A DNA stretch of 9,023 bases from Nostoc cf. edaphicum LEGE 07299 (GTDB lineage: Bacteria; Cyanobacteriota; Cyanobacteriia; Cyanobacteriales; Nostocaceae). The notes under the pieces were generated by a model, which saw only the letters and a list, made by a program, of their open reading frames with translations, did not search any database and was not told the DNA's origin. Location of the stretch: positions 1 through 9,023 of the forward strand of contig NZ_JADEXF010000078.1 in the NCBI RefSeq assembly GCF_015207245.1. Reading direction: 5' to 3'. A program made the translations under genes and the position numbers. Shown piece after piece: positions 1 to 6,356 of the stretch (its first letter is position 1; each line of letters opens with the position of its first letter).

Positions 1-837
1 GGTAATCTTTGGGTAGGTTCTTGGCGCGGACTATCGCGGATTGATCCTAAAACCGGCAAGATTATTTCTCGTGTGAGCTTACCGAATGTTGCCATTGGTG
101 CTTTAGCCCAAGACAAGGTAGGACGTTTGTGGGTAGGAAGTTATGAGGGACTAGTTCGAGTTGACCCCCGCACTAACGAAATTACTGCACAAAATTTATT
201 TTTGCCTTCTAAACGCGTGTTGTCACTTTTACTTGACAAACGGGGTTATTTGTGGACTGGAACCGATAGCGGTTTAGCTCTCATTAGTCCCGACCAAGGC
301 TTGATTATGACAACATTAAAAAATCTGCCTGGTGTCAGTGCTAATGCCTTGACTTTAGACGCTGAAGGTCAATTGTGGGTTGGTACTCTGGATGGATTGG
401 TGCGGGTAAATACTGCTAGTGCTGCGATTATGAAGCGAATAGCCGATTTACCAGGGGCAACTGTACAAGCTTTAGCTATTAGTCCAGAAGGGTTAATTTG
501 GGCGGGAATGCCGAATAATTTGCTCGTTATTAACCCAAAAACTGGTGCAGTGTTACGGTCTGTAACTCGCCTGCGTGGGCGTGATGTGACAGCGGTACGT
601 TTTGCTAAAGATGGTAGTGTCTGGGTCGGGACTAATAATGGTTTGTTACGATTAGATCCAAATACAGGGGCTGTATTAGATGGAGAAGTTGCTGGACTTC
701 CTTCTAGTCGAGTTCTTACCCTTGCACCTGACATCGGCAATAAATTATGGATTGGCACTAGTGAAGGTCTAGCTTGGTTAATGCCCAAAACGGACAGTGC
801 AAAACCCCATATTGCTTTCAGTCGCGCTGTTAAGTAG
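1..837 (+). CDS. beta-propeller repeat protein, two-component-regulator-propeller type (5' partial)
   Basis: The frame is open from the first base, so the gene starts upstream and only the last 278 residues are visible; a GTG at 73 is internal rather than a start. The protein is built of seven visible repeats of about 40 residues, each carrying a variant of LWVGTxxGLxRxDPxTG: LWVGSWRGL, LWVGSYEGL, LWTGTDSGL, LWVGTLDGL, IWAGMPNNL, VWVGTNNGL and LWIGTSEGL. This matches the two-component regulator propeller repeat (Reg_prop family), whose blades form a beta-propeller that usually acts as a sensory or binding module. The protein ends about 20 residues after the last blade, so no kinase, GGDEF or other output domain follows. 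Any such domain, signal peptide or further blades would lie upstream. It could be a stand-alone periplasmic propeller or the C-terminal part of a larger sensor. The family call is solid; the role is unknown. Confidence 0.85.
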   Translation, partial: GNLWVGSWRGLSRIDPKTGKIISRVSLPNVAIGALAQDKVGRLWVGSYEGLVRVDPRTNEITAQNLFLPSKRVLSLLLDKRGYLWTGTDSGLALISPDQGLIMTTLKNLPGVSANALTLDAEGQLWVGTLDGLVRVNTASAAIMKRIADLPGATVQALAISPEGLIWAGMPNNLLVINPKTGAVLRSVTRLRGRDVTAVRFAKDGSVWVGTNNGLLRLDPNTGAVLDGEVAGLPSSRVLTLAPDIGNKLWIGTSEGLAWLMPKTDSAKPHIAFSRAVK

Positions 838-839
838 GG

Positions 840-934
840 ATTAGGGGACAGGTTACAGGGTAAAGGGGACTGAATTCTTTCTAATAGCCCATACTTATCC
901 CCTATCCCCTATCACCTATCCCCTATCCCCTAAT
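840..934. repeat. STRR-type heptanucleotide array with inverted left arm
   Basis: Five tandem heptamers occupy 899-933: CCCCTAT, CCCCTAT, CACCTAT, CCCCTAT, CCCCTAA. The left side (838-870) is G-rich and partly complementary; ATTAGGGGA at 840-848 pairs perfectly with TCCCCTAAT at 926-934, so the whole spacer could fold into one long hairpin. Short tandemly repeated heptamers of this kind are known from heterocystous cyanobacteria. The array ends six bases before the panB ATG and fills the space where a ribosome binding site would be expected. A transcription-termination role for the upstream gene is possible but there is no T-run. Confidence 0.75.
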
Positions 935-939
935 TCAAA

Positions 940-1710
940 ATGGCAATCACTACCCAGCAATTAATTCAATGGAAACAACAGGGACGTTCAATTGTGGCGT
1001 TGACCGCCTGGGATTATGCGATCGCTCAACTCCTAGACGCAGCTGGTGTAGACTTAATCCTTGTGGGTGACTCTATGGCAGTAGTTCTAGGGTATGAAAC
1101 AACACTGCCAATTACTTTAGATGAGATTATATATCACGCTAAAGCTGTGCGCCGTGGAGTTAAACGGGCATTAGTAGTAGTAGATTTACCTTTTTTGACG
1201 TATCAAGAAAGTCTGCAACAAGCGATGCACTCAGCTGGGCGGGTACTAAAGGAAACGGGCGCTCAAGCGGTAAAATTGGAAGGTGGCTATCCAGCAATGG
1301 CCGAAACTGTGGCTCGTTTAGTAGAAGCTGGAATTCCGGTAATGGGTCATGTAGGTTTGACACCACAATCAATACATCAACTGGGTTTGCGACAACAAGG
1401 AAAAACCCAAGAAGCCAGTGAGAGGATTTTACAAGAAGCGATCGCTCTCGAACAAGCGGGTGTATTTTCTCTAGTGTTAGAGCATATACCCGCAGATTTG
1501 GCAATGCAGATTTCACAAAAATTGAGTATTCCCACAATTGGTATCGGTGCGGGAATTCACTGCGATGGACAAGTTTTAGTTACCTCAGATGTCCTCGGAC
1601 TGGCAGAAAAGCATCCACCATTCGCCAAAGTTTACACAAATTTGCGCGAGACGATTACCAAAGCCGTTCAAGATTACGCTGTGGAAGTGCGAGAGCGAAA
1701 GTTTCCTTAG
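940..1710 (+). CDS. panB: 3-methyl-2-oxobutanoate hydroxymethyltransferase (ketopantoate hydroxymethyltransferase)
   Basis: PanB transfers a hydroxymethyl group from 5,10-methylene-tetrahydrofolate to 2-oxoisovalerate to make ketopantoate, the first committed step of pantothenate (and so CoA) synthesis, in the cytosol. The 256-residue protein is full length for the family (E. coli 264) and is a TIM-barrel enzyme. Visible signatures are [18 protein letters not shown] (21-38), VGDS (42-45) with the Mg-binding Asp44 and Ser45, VDLPF with Asp82, VKLEGG with Lys112 and Glu114, GHVGLTPQ (136-143), catalytic Glu181, and GIGAG (201-205). These correspond to E. coli Asp45, Ser46, Asp84, Lys114, Glu116 and Glu183 from memory of that enzyme. 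The start is ATG; no Shine-Dalgarno sequence is visible because a heptamer array runs to within six bases. Two HIP1 octamers (1018 and 1438) mark it as resident. The next gene on this strand is 599 bp away, so it is probably transcribed alone. Confidence 0.97.
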   Translation: MAITTQQLIQWKQQGRSIVALTAWDYAIAQLLDAAGVDLILVGDSMAVVLGYETTLPITLDEIIYHAKAVRRGVKRALVVVDLPFLTYQESLQQAMHSAGRVLKETGAQAVKLEGGYPAMAETVARLVEAGIPVMGHVGLTPQSIHQLGLRQQGKTQEASERILQEAIALEQAGVFSLVLEHIPADLAMQISQKLSIPTIGIGAGIHCDGQVLVTSDVLGLAEKHPPFAKVYTNLRETITKAVQDYAVEVRERKFP

Positions 1711-1960
1711 AAAAGTTAAAGAAATAAGGTGTAATCAAGAACATAAAAAACCCCGACTTGATAGCCGAGGTAAATGGGAGAAGTCCAAATGTCGATGGGA
1801 TATTTCAAAACCGAAGTCTGTTTTTCTTAGTTAACACCCAATGCAACCAAAACTATGTAGGTAATAGACAAGGTGCAATTTTAGCTATGCAACTTACTTT
1901 AGGGCTTTACTAAGCTATGTAAATAAATATAACAATAATATTACAAATGGTCAACTAGAC

Positions 1961-1991
1961 TTGACAAACAAAGGCTGATATATTTTATAAG
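1961..1991 (+). promoter_or_regulatory. putative sigma70-type promoter upstream of dapB
   Basis: A perfect -35 box TTGACA (1961-1966) is followed, after a long 19-bp spacer, by TATAAG (1986-1991), which matches five of six -10 positions. The bases just upstream (1917-1950) are almost pure A/T and could act as an UP element. Transcription would start near 1998, about 310 bases before the dapB ATG. That gives either a long dapB leader or a separate short transcript. The 19-bp spacer is wider than the usual 16-18, which lowers confidence. Confidence 0.4.
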
Positions 1992-2095
1992 GAATACTTA
2001 TCAAAGCAGTACGATCGGCAAATAAAACGGGTGTGCTGGGTAAAATAGTGCAATAAAAACGAGAACCGATCTTTTGGGGAGTAGAAAAACTAAGC

Positions 2096-2199
2096 GATTA
2101 TTAGGACTTACGCACAGGTAACGGAAAATCGAACCACAGAGGCACAGAGAACACGGAGGAATAAGAGTTTGAGAGGTATTTTGTGTAAGTCCTGGATTA
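2096..2199. mobile_element. MITE-like inverted-repeat element, about 90 bp
   Basis: The left end AGGACTTACGCAC (2103-2115) is matched in inverted orientation by 2181-2193 (ending GTAAGTCCT), agreeing at 11 of 13 positions. The interior carries an ACCACAGAGGCACAGAG-type purine-rich block (2133-2160). GATTA occurs on both flanks (2096-2100 and 2195-2199) and may be a 5-bp target duplication, with two extra bases at the left and one at the right. There is no coding capacity, so any movement would depend on a transposase supplied elsewhere. Ends of this TAAGTCCT type are familiar from dispersed repeats in cyanobacterial genomes; that statement is from memory. Confidence 0.5.
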
Positions 2200-2309
2200 G
2201 CTGCACAATTCAGGGTAGGTGGAATTAAGCCAGAGATTTGAGAAGCTAGCTACTAGATCACGAAAGTCTTTACAATTCCTTTGTTGACTCAAAAAGTATT
2301 TCTCGACCT

Positions 2310-3146
2310 ATGACGAATCAAGCTCCTATACCGGTTATTGTCAACGGTGCTGCTGGCAAAATGGGCCGTGAGGTGGTTAAGGCGGTGGCACAAGCGCCTG
2401 ATTTAAACCTAGTGGGTGCAATTGACTACAGTTTAGAACATCAAGATAAAGATGCCGGGGAGTTGGCGGGTTTAAGCGAACCTTTGGAAGTGCCGATTAC
2501 CAATCAATTAGAACCGATGTTGGGGTATGTGGCTGGTGACAGACAGTCTCCTCCAGGGGTAATTGTAGACTTTACCCATCCCGATTCAGTTTATGACAAT
2601 ATTCGCAGTGCGATCGCTTACGGTATTCGTCCTGTAGTTGGCACCACTGGCTTAAGTCCAGAACAAATTCAAGACTTGGCAGACTTTGCCGACAAAGCTA
2701 GTACTGGTTGTCTAATTATTCCTAATTTTTCCATTGGCATGGTACTGTTGCAACAAGCCGCGATCGCAGCTTCCAAATATTTTGACCATGTGGAAATTAT
2801 CGAACTGCATCACAACCAAAAAGCTGATGCTCCCAGCGGTACTGCTATTCAAACGGCGCAGTTATTAGGAGAATTGGGTAAAACTTTTAACCCTGCTCTT
2901 GTAGAAGAAACGGAGAAATTAGCAGGAGCGAGGGGCAGTATTGCAGATGAAGGGATTAGAATTCACAGCGTGCGCTTACCAGGATTGATTGCCCACCAGG
3001 AAGTTATTTTTGGCGCAGCAGGACAGATTTATACTTTACGACATGATACGAGCGATCGCGCTTGTTATATGCCAGGAGTGCTACTAGCGATTCGCAAAGT
3101 TTTAGCGCTAAAGTCGTTAGTATATGGATTAGAAAAGATACTTTAA
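2310..3146 (+). CDS. dapB: 4-hydroxy-tetrahydrodipicolinate reductase
   Basis: DapB reduces hydroxy-tetrahydrodipicolinate with NAD(P)H in the diaminopimelate/lysine pathway, supplying peptidoglycan and protein synthesis. The 278-residue protein has the expected order: Rossmann motif GAAGKMG (13-19) for the cofactor, DFTHP (87-91), GTTG (111-114), PNFSIG (138-143), and the family signature [18 protein letters not shown] (162-179). The signature contains the catalytic His167/His168 pair, Lys171 and the substrate-binding PSGTA loop. The C-terminal RHDTSDR and [10 protein letters not shown] stretch closes the Rossmann domain as usual. It is slightly longer than the E. coli enzyme (273), with an insert-like segment near 74-82. 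The start is ATG at 2310 with no clear Shine-Dalgarno sequence. Three HIP1 octamers (2610, 2760, 3052) lie inside it. A membrane-protein gene follows 32 bp downstream and may be cotranscribed. Confidence 0.97.
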   Translation: MTNQAPIPVIVNGAAGKMGREVVKAVAQAPDLNLVGAIDYSLEHQDKDAGELAGLSEPLEVPITNQLEPMLGYVAGDRQSPPGVIVDFTHPDSVYDNIRSAIAYGIRPVVGTTGLSPEQIQDLADFADKASTGCLIIPNFSIGMVLLQQAAIAASKYFDHVEIIELHHNQKADAPSGTAIQTAQLLGELGKTFNPALVEETEKLAGARGSIADEGIRIHSVRLPGLIAHQEVIFGAAGQIYTLRHDTSDRACYMPGVLLAIRKVLALKSLVYGLEKIL

Positions 3147-3178
3147 ACTCACTATTGGGCATTCATTACTTAGCATTC

Positions 3179-3865
3179 ATGTTAGTACCACTGACTCGCC
3201 AGAAATTTGAACAAGTTGTCCCCTTAATTGCTACTGGTTTGCAGTACAAGTATTACTGGGGGAAGTTCTCAAATTTTTTGCAACGGCTGTTAATTTCTGT
3301 AGTTGCGGTAGTTGTTATTTTGCTTGTAACAGTTATTTTCAAGCTTGAGTTTGCTTCAATAGTATTTGTGCTAGGGGTAATTAGCGCTTTTTTTTGGCTG
3401 TGGTATCCAGTGTTTCAAGCAAGTATGCGGAATTTACAATGCCGCCGTTACAAGTACGGCGGCTTTTTCCGTGGTCGAGTCCTAGATTGGTGGATTACAG
3501 ACCAGTTGATGGGTAAAACCGAAACAGTCAATAACAAAGGCGAATTGGTGATTATAGAAAACCGAGAAAAACAGATAAATTTAGAGGTGGGTGATGACAC
3601 AGGATTTACCATTGAGTTTGTGGCACCATTACGTCCTGCCCACAAAGTTATTACTCGCGGCCAAATCGCAGAAATGGTAGTGATGTCAAATCGTCCAGAT
3701 TTGAGCAGTATTGAAGAATTCAGCGATATATACTTTCCTAATCGTGACCTGTGGGTTAGCGATTATCCTTATCTGCGGCGGGATTTCTTTAACGAAGTCG
3801 GTCGCCGTTTGCGTGAAGACCAACAACAAAAACCGCGTCGGCGGCGTCGTAGAGTAGAGGATTGA
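3179..3865 (+). CDS. two-TM membrane protein of unknown function
   Basis: The frame is open from 3062, inside dapB, but the likely start is the ATG at 3179, 32 bp after dapB, giving 228 residues; an in-frame TTG at 3155 is the alternative. I do not recognise the family. A short polar N-terminus (1-35) is followed by two hydrophobic segments at about 37-54 and 58-79, separated by a few residues, so it should be a membrane hairpin with both ends on the same side. Residues 85-215 form a soluble domain with RYKYGGFFRGRVLDWW (90-105) and beta-rich sequence around 119-168. The tail is strongly basic (PRRRRRR, 219-225), which suggests a cytoplasmic C-terminus. Close spacing suggests an operon with dapB, but nothing links it to lysine synthesis. 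An intrinsic-terminator-like hairpin lies inside the gene at 3441-3468. Start choice is moderately sure; no Shine-Dalgarno sequence is visible. Confidence 0.8.
   Translation: MLVPLTRQKFEQVVPLIATGLQYKYYWGKFSNFLQRLLISVVAVVVILLVTVIFKLEFASIVFVLGVISAFFWLWYPVFQASMRNLQCRRYKYGGFFRGRVLDWWITDQLMGKTETVNNKGELVIIENREKQINLEVGDDTGFTIEFVAPLRPAHKVITRGQIAEMVVMSNRPDLSSIEEFSDIYFPNRDLWVSDYPYLRRDFFNEVGRRLREDQQQKPRRRRRRVED
3441..3468 (+). terminator. intragenic terminator-like hairpin with T5
   Basis: GCCGCCGT (3441-3448) pairs perfectly with ACGGCGGC (3456-3463) across a 7-base loop, and TTTTT (3464-3468) follows at once. This is the classic form of an intrinsic terminator in the sense direction, but it lies about 260 bases into the 228-codon membrane protein gene, just after the second membrane segment. 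It encodes residues around CRRYKYGGFF. Whether it terminates while ribosomes are translating through is unknown; the structure itself is certain. Confidence 0.5.
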
Positions 3866-3914
3866 AGAGGTAATCCGTATAGGCTTCTCTTTCAGAAACG
3901 TACAAGAGAGATAA

Positions 3915-3946
3915 ACTCACACCCTGCATTTACGCATCCTGTGAGT
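3915..3946. other. hairpin in the convergent intergenic region
   Basis: ACTCACA (3915-3921) pairs with TGTGAGT (3940-3946), and an inner TGC/GCA pairing (3925-3927 with 3934-3936) is also possible. It sits 49 bases after the stop of the two-TM gene. No T-run follows on either strand, so it is more likely an RNA 3'-end structure or a protein-binding dyad than a simple terminator. A second small hairpin, GCAGTT (3985-3990) with AACTGC (3998-4003), lies between this and the next. Confidence 0.35.
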
Positions 3947-4042
3947 CGTTTAGTAATTACCAGCCGTATATCGCAAATATTTCGGCAGTTTGCTCTCAAC
4001 TGCAAAACTTCTCGATGCTCGCCCAGGAGGTTCAAGCTTTCG

Positions 4043-4080
4043 AATTCGGGATAAATCTCTCCTACCCTGAATTTCCTTTC
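4043..4080 (+). terminator. candidate terminator between convergent genes
   Basis: AATTCGGG (4043-4050) pairs with CCCTGAATT (4065-4073), with one bulged T, across a 14-base loop, and a pyrimidine-rich T tract (4074-4083) follows on the + strand. It is placed where the dapB-side transcript should end before running into the opposing beta-helix gene (stop at 4098). The AT-rich outer stem and bulge make it a weak terminator at best. Confidence 0.35.
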
Positions 4081-4097
4081 TTATTGCTAATGAGTTG

Positions 4098-5510
4098 CTA
4101 ACGAGAGCATCCCACTTTGATGAGTTTCCCTTGCAAACGATAAGTCACTGTCCCGCAGGCGAAACTTGCCGACTTAGGTTCTACATAAGGCCGTGTTGGC
4201 GGATTTTGTTTATCTAATCGCGATTTCCAATCGCCAGATATTTTTTTTAGAGTAGGATACTTGCTTAAAAATTGTGAGCCTGCAACAATATCGTGAGGCC
4301 CCTTAACATTTATCTTAGAGCTATTCATGTAGATATTATAATCATAAATAACGTTTTTGTTTTTAGTCTTATTATTAATATTTTTTCCAGGAAAAGCATA
4401 AAGAATGTTCCTAAGAATTCTGACATCAGATGATGTATGAGCAAATATTTGCCCGCCATTAAGTTCTGGACTCTGATTATTTAAAACAGCTGTGTTATTT
4501 ACAATATCAACATGATCGCTAAAAAAGGCATGAATACCCGACCCACCATTATTAAATGCAAGATTATTTTTAACTAAAGTGTATCCTTTATATGCACCCA
4601 GTTTTGGGTTTTCATCATTTCTTGTACTATCGATAATAATGCCATTACCATCTGTGATCTTTCCGACTGCAATCCAAGGGATGTACATACGATTGTTGTA
4701 GGTTTTGTTGTTAGTAACAAACATCTTGTATCCCCGCTTATTGTCAAAATTCCAATTGCTCAATACCGAAATTCCACTGGTACCATAAACGCTATACCAG
4801 GCATTATCGAACACTTCGTTATTATCTATTGTCACATAGTCCGATTGAATAGCGGAAATGCCTGCTCCTCCACACTTATGTACCTTGTTGTTGACAATAC
4901 GTATATGGTGACTATGACCATTTGTTCGTCCATCCACACTGATGCAGTTTCCATTCGTTAACGGGTTTTGTCTGTTAGTCTTCTGACTCATCGCATAATC
5001 AAGGGTTATATTGGCATTATTTCCTATTACTTCCAGCCCATTTATCTCGATATATGAAGCTTTATTTGAAATCGAGATACCGTTCCACGTATTGTGCTGA
5101 ATTTTTGGGAAATGACCAGGATATGCTTTATACTTAATCCATGCTTTTGCAGTTCCAGAACGTTTAATACTTACTGCACTACCAGCTTTGCCTAAATTTT
5201 TGTACACTCCGTTCATAATCAATACTGTATCGCCAGGGTTAGTCAGATTTGCTGCCTTTTGAATTGTCCTAAAGGCGGATGAAGTAGATAGTCCGCTATT
5301 TGTGTCATTTCCAGCACCACTAATATAGTATGTTTTTGGAGTCGCCCTAGTGCTGATTAGCTGACGGTTGGATAGGATAATTTCCTTGTTAGTAGATACC
5401 TGACGAACGTTTTTAACTAAAGATATTTTTATTCCTTCTCCATCAGCGAAAAGACTTAATACCACAGGAATTGCAAGATATGCGCTTAAACTGAAACCTT
5501 GAATTACCAC
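4098..5510 (-). CDS. right-handed parallel beta-helix protein, probably secreted
   Basis: The protein resembles the right-handed parallel beta-helix proteins (DUF1565/pectate-lyase-9-like). It begins its fold with a TYYISGAGNDTNSGLSTSSAF-type cap and TIQKAANLTNPGDTVLIMNG (near 82-101), then many rungs of the form ISxxxxxxIxxNxVxxN, rich in stacked Asn and Gly (about 145-385). The frame opens at a GTG at 5534, but AAGGAG (5520-5525) lies nine bases before a second GTG at 5510, which I take as the start, giving 470 residues. A hydrophobic stretch at about 5-22 (FSLSAYLAIPVVLSLFA) could be a signal peptide or anchor, although it lacks basic residues before it. Two Cys near the C-terminus (FACGTV and VGCSR) could form a disulfide. 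Cell-surface polysaccharide binding or cleavage is a reasonable guess, but I cannot assign catalytic residues. The gene is AT-rich (10 G/C in the 60 bases 4321-4380) and has no HIP1 site, possible signs of transfer. Confidence 0.8.
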   Translation of the reverse strand: MVIQGFSLSAYLAIPVVLSLFADGEGIKISLVKNVRQVSTNKEIILSNRQLISTRATPKTYYISGAGNDTNSGLSTSSAFRTIQKAANLTNPGDTVLIMNGVYKNLGKAGSAVSIKRSGTAKAWIKYKAYPGHFPKIQHNTWNGISISNKASYIEINGLEVIGNNANITLDYAMSQKTNRQNPLTNGNCISVDGRTNGHSHHIRIVNNKVHKCGGAGISAIQSDYVTIDNNEVFDNAWYSVYGTSGISVLSNWNFDNKRGYKMFVTNNKTYNNRMYIPWIAVGKITDGNGIIIDSTRNDENPKLGAYKGYTLVKNNLAFNNGGSGIHAFFSDHVDIVNNTAVLNNQSPELNGGQIFAHTSSDVRILRNILYAFPGKNINNKTKNKNVIYDYNIYMNSSKINVKGPHDIVAGSQFLSKYPTLKKISGDWKSRLDKQNPPTRPYVEPKSASFACGTVTYRLQGKLIKVGCSR

Positions 5511-5519
5511 AAGAAAAGG

Positions 5520-5525
5520 CTCCTT
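5520..5525 (-). promoter_or_regulatory. Shine-Dalgarno sequence that decides the beta-helix gene start
   Basis: AAGGAG on the - strand lies nine bases upstream of the GTG at 5510 and is inside the longer reading frame that opens at the GTG at 5534. No comparable site precedes 5534. This favours the shorter, 470-residue form. Confidence 0.6.
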
Positions 5526-5611
5526 GAACGGCACGACTTAACAAAAATATCAGGATATTCAATGATTGATGAATACTCTTTTGGATACAAAATATAATAG
5601 AGCCGACTTTC

Positions 5612-6241
5612 CTAGCTCCCCCGATTTCCATCTTGTCCATAGGCTTGCCAAGCTAAGTCTACCAACCCATCAACGATCGCAGCTGCTACAACTGCATTAC
5701 CTTTGCGGTTGTCAATTATAATGTGAGGCACCAAAGAGTCTTGTAAGCGCTCCTTAGCTTCATCAACATTTACAAATCCCACTGGAGTTGCGATTAGTAA
5801 AGCAGGTCTAATTTCCTCAACTTCAATTAAATCCACCAGTGCAGTCAGGGCCGTTTGCGCTTGACCCACCACAAAAATTCCCTCTGGATAACGCTTTGCT
5901 AAGGTTTCTATTCCCCATGCTGCGCGAGTTTTTTCTTTTTGAGGGCGTGTTAGAGCTTCCATGCTGCAATACACTGGATTCGCAAAGGTGTTTTGAATAT
6001 CGTAGGCAATACCTACTTGTACCATCGGCACATCTACCACAATTGTGGTACGTGCGGCTAACGCTGCTGCTCCAGCTTGCAAGGCACGCTCAGAAAAGCG
6101 AATCAAAGACTTATACTCAAAGTCAGCCGTGGCGTAGATTACCCGACGCACAATCTCATACTCTGCGGGTGAAAAGACATGATCGCCAATTTCACTATCA
6201 ATGATTGCTAAACTTTGAGCATCAGTTACGTGCCATTCCAT
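5612..6241 (-). CDS. cobH: precorrin-8X methylmutase (CobH/CbiC family)
   Basis: CobH/CbiC moves a methyl group from C-11 to C-12 of precorrin-8X to give hydrogenobyrinate (or cobyrinate in the cobalt-early route), in cobalamin ring synthesis in the cytosol. The open frame reaches a TTG at 6259, but the ATG at 6241 gives 209 residues, the normal family length, beginning MEWHVTDAQSLAIID. Family features are FSPAEYEIVRRVIYATADFEY (23-43), the Ala-rich helix (55-63), VVDVPMVQVGI (68-78), VVGQAQTAL (124-132), TPVGFVNVDEAK (152-163) and NRKGNAVVAAAIVDGL (178-193). Position 36 is Tyr (codon at 6134-6136) where the Pseudomonas CobH has its catalytic His43; GQAQTAL replaces the usual GNAPTAL and NRKGNA the usual GRKGGS type. 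So this is a divergent form, perhaps a lineage trait. No other corrin gene is in the window. Confidence 0.9.
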   Translation of the reverse strand: MEWHVTDAQSLAIIDSEIGDHVFSPAEYEIVRRVIYATADFEYKSLIRFSERALQAGAAALAARTTIVVDVPMVQVGIAYDIQNTFANPVYCSMEALTRPQKEKTRAAWGIETLAKRYPEGIFVVGQAQTALTALVDLIEVEEIRPALLIATPVGFVNVDEAKERLQDSLVPHIIIDNRKGNAVVAAAIVDGLVDLAWQAYGQDGNRGS

Positions 6242-6290
6242 TTTTGTTGAGCTTCTCAAATATTAGCTTTCAGCTTATCAGCTTCAGAGA

Positions 6291-6356
6291 GTTAAGAGTT
6301 AGGAGTTAGGAGTTATAAGTTAATTAAACTATTCACTCCTAACTATTCACTCATAA
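6291..6356. repeat. heptamer array and inverted repeat at the psb32-like 3' end
   Basis: Four heptamers run from 6291 to 6318 (GTTAAGA, GTTAGGA, GTTAGGA, GTTATAA). On the other side a 14-base unit is repeated with one mismatch (CTATTCACTCCTAA at 6329-6342, CTATTCACTCATAA at 6343-6356). AGTTAGGAGT (6304-6313) pairs perfectly with ACTCCTAACT (6335-6344) around a 21-base AT-rich loop. The block overlaps the last six bases of the psb32-like reading frame, so its stop codon lies within the repeat. It may act as a 3'-end hairpin between the two - strand genes. Confidence 0.65.

Larger units (their letters stand above)
1711..2309. other. 599-bp gene-free stretch between panB and dapB
   Basis: I see no convincing coding frame here; the open frame from 1589 to 1834 is mostly an out-of-frame reading of panB. 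The stretch is AT-rich, especially 1917-1990. It holds a sigma70-like promoter (1961-1991), a possible closing stem GATCGG (2013-2018) with CCGATC (2066-2071) followed by TTTT, and a MITE-like inverted-repeat element (about 2096-2199). Only a weak 5-bp pairing (1755-1759 with 1781-1785) is seen just after panB, so no clear panB terminator is identified. The last 110 bp before dapB show no obvious Shine-Dalgarno sequence. Confidence 0.6.

Noticed and set aside
369..788. 139-residue - strand open frame inside the propeller gene
   Set aside because: It is antisense to a clear repeat protein, and its apparent repetitiveness is only the complement of the blade repeats.
1589..1834. 81-residue + strand open frame past the panB stop
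   Set aside because: Half of it is an out-of-frame reading of panB, and the remainder is Lys/Ser-rich low-information sequence without a ribosome site.
3062..3178. N-terminal extension of the two-TM protein into dapB
   Set aside because: It would overlap the last 85 bases of dapB and gives a Ser-rich, non-conserved-looking N-terminus; the ATG at 3179 is the natural start.
5443..5640. 65-residue - strand open frame overlapping the ends of cobH and the beta-helix gene
   Set aside because: It overlaps both genes in another frame, has no Shine-Dalgarno sequence and looks like no protein; the beta-helix start is better explained by AAGGAG and the GTG at 5510.
5839..6204. 121-residue + strand open frame opposite cobH
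   Set aside because: It is antisense to a well-supported enzyme gene, with no recognisable features or ribosome site.
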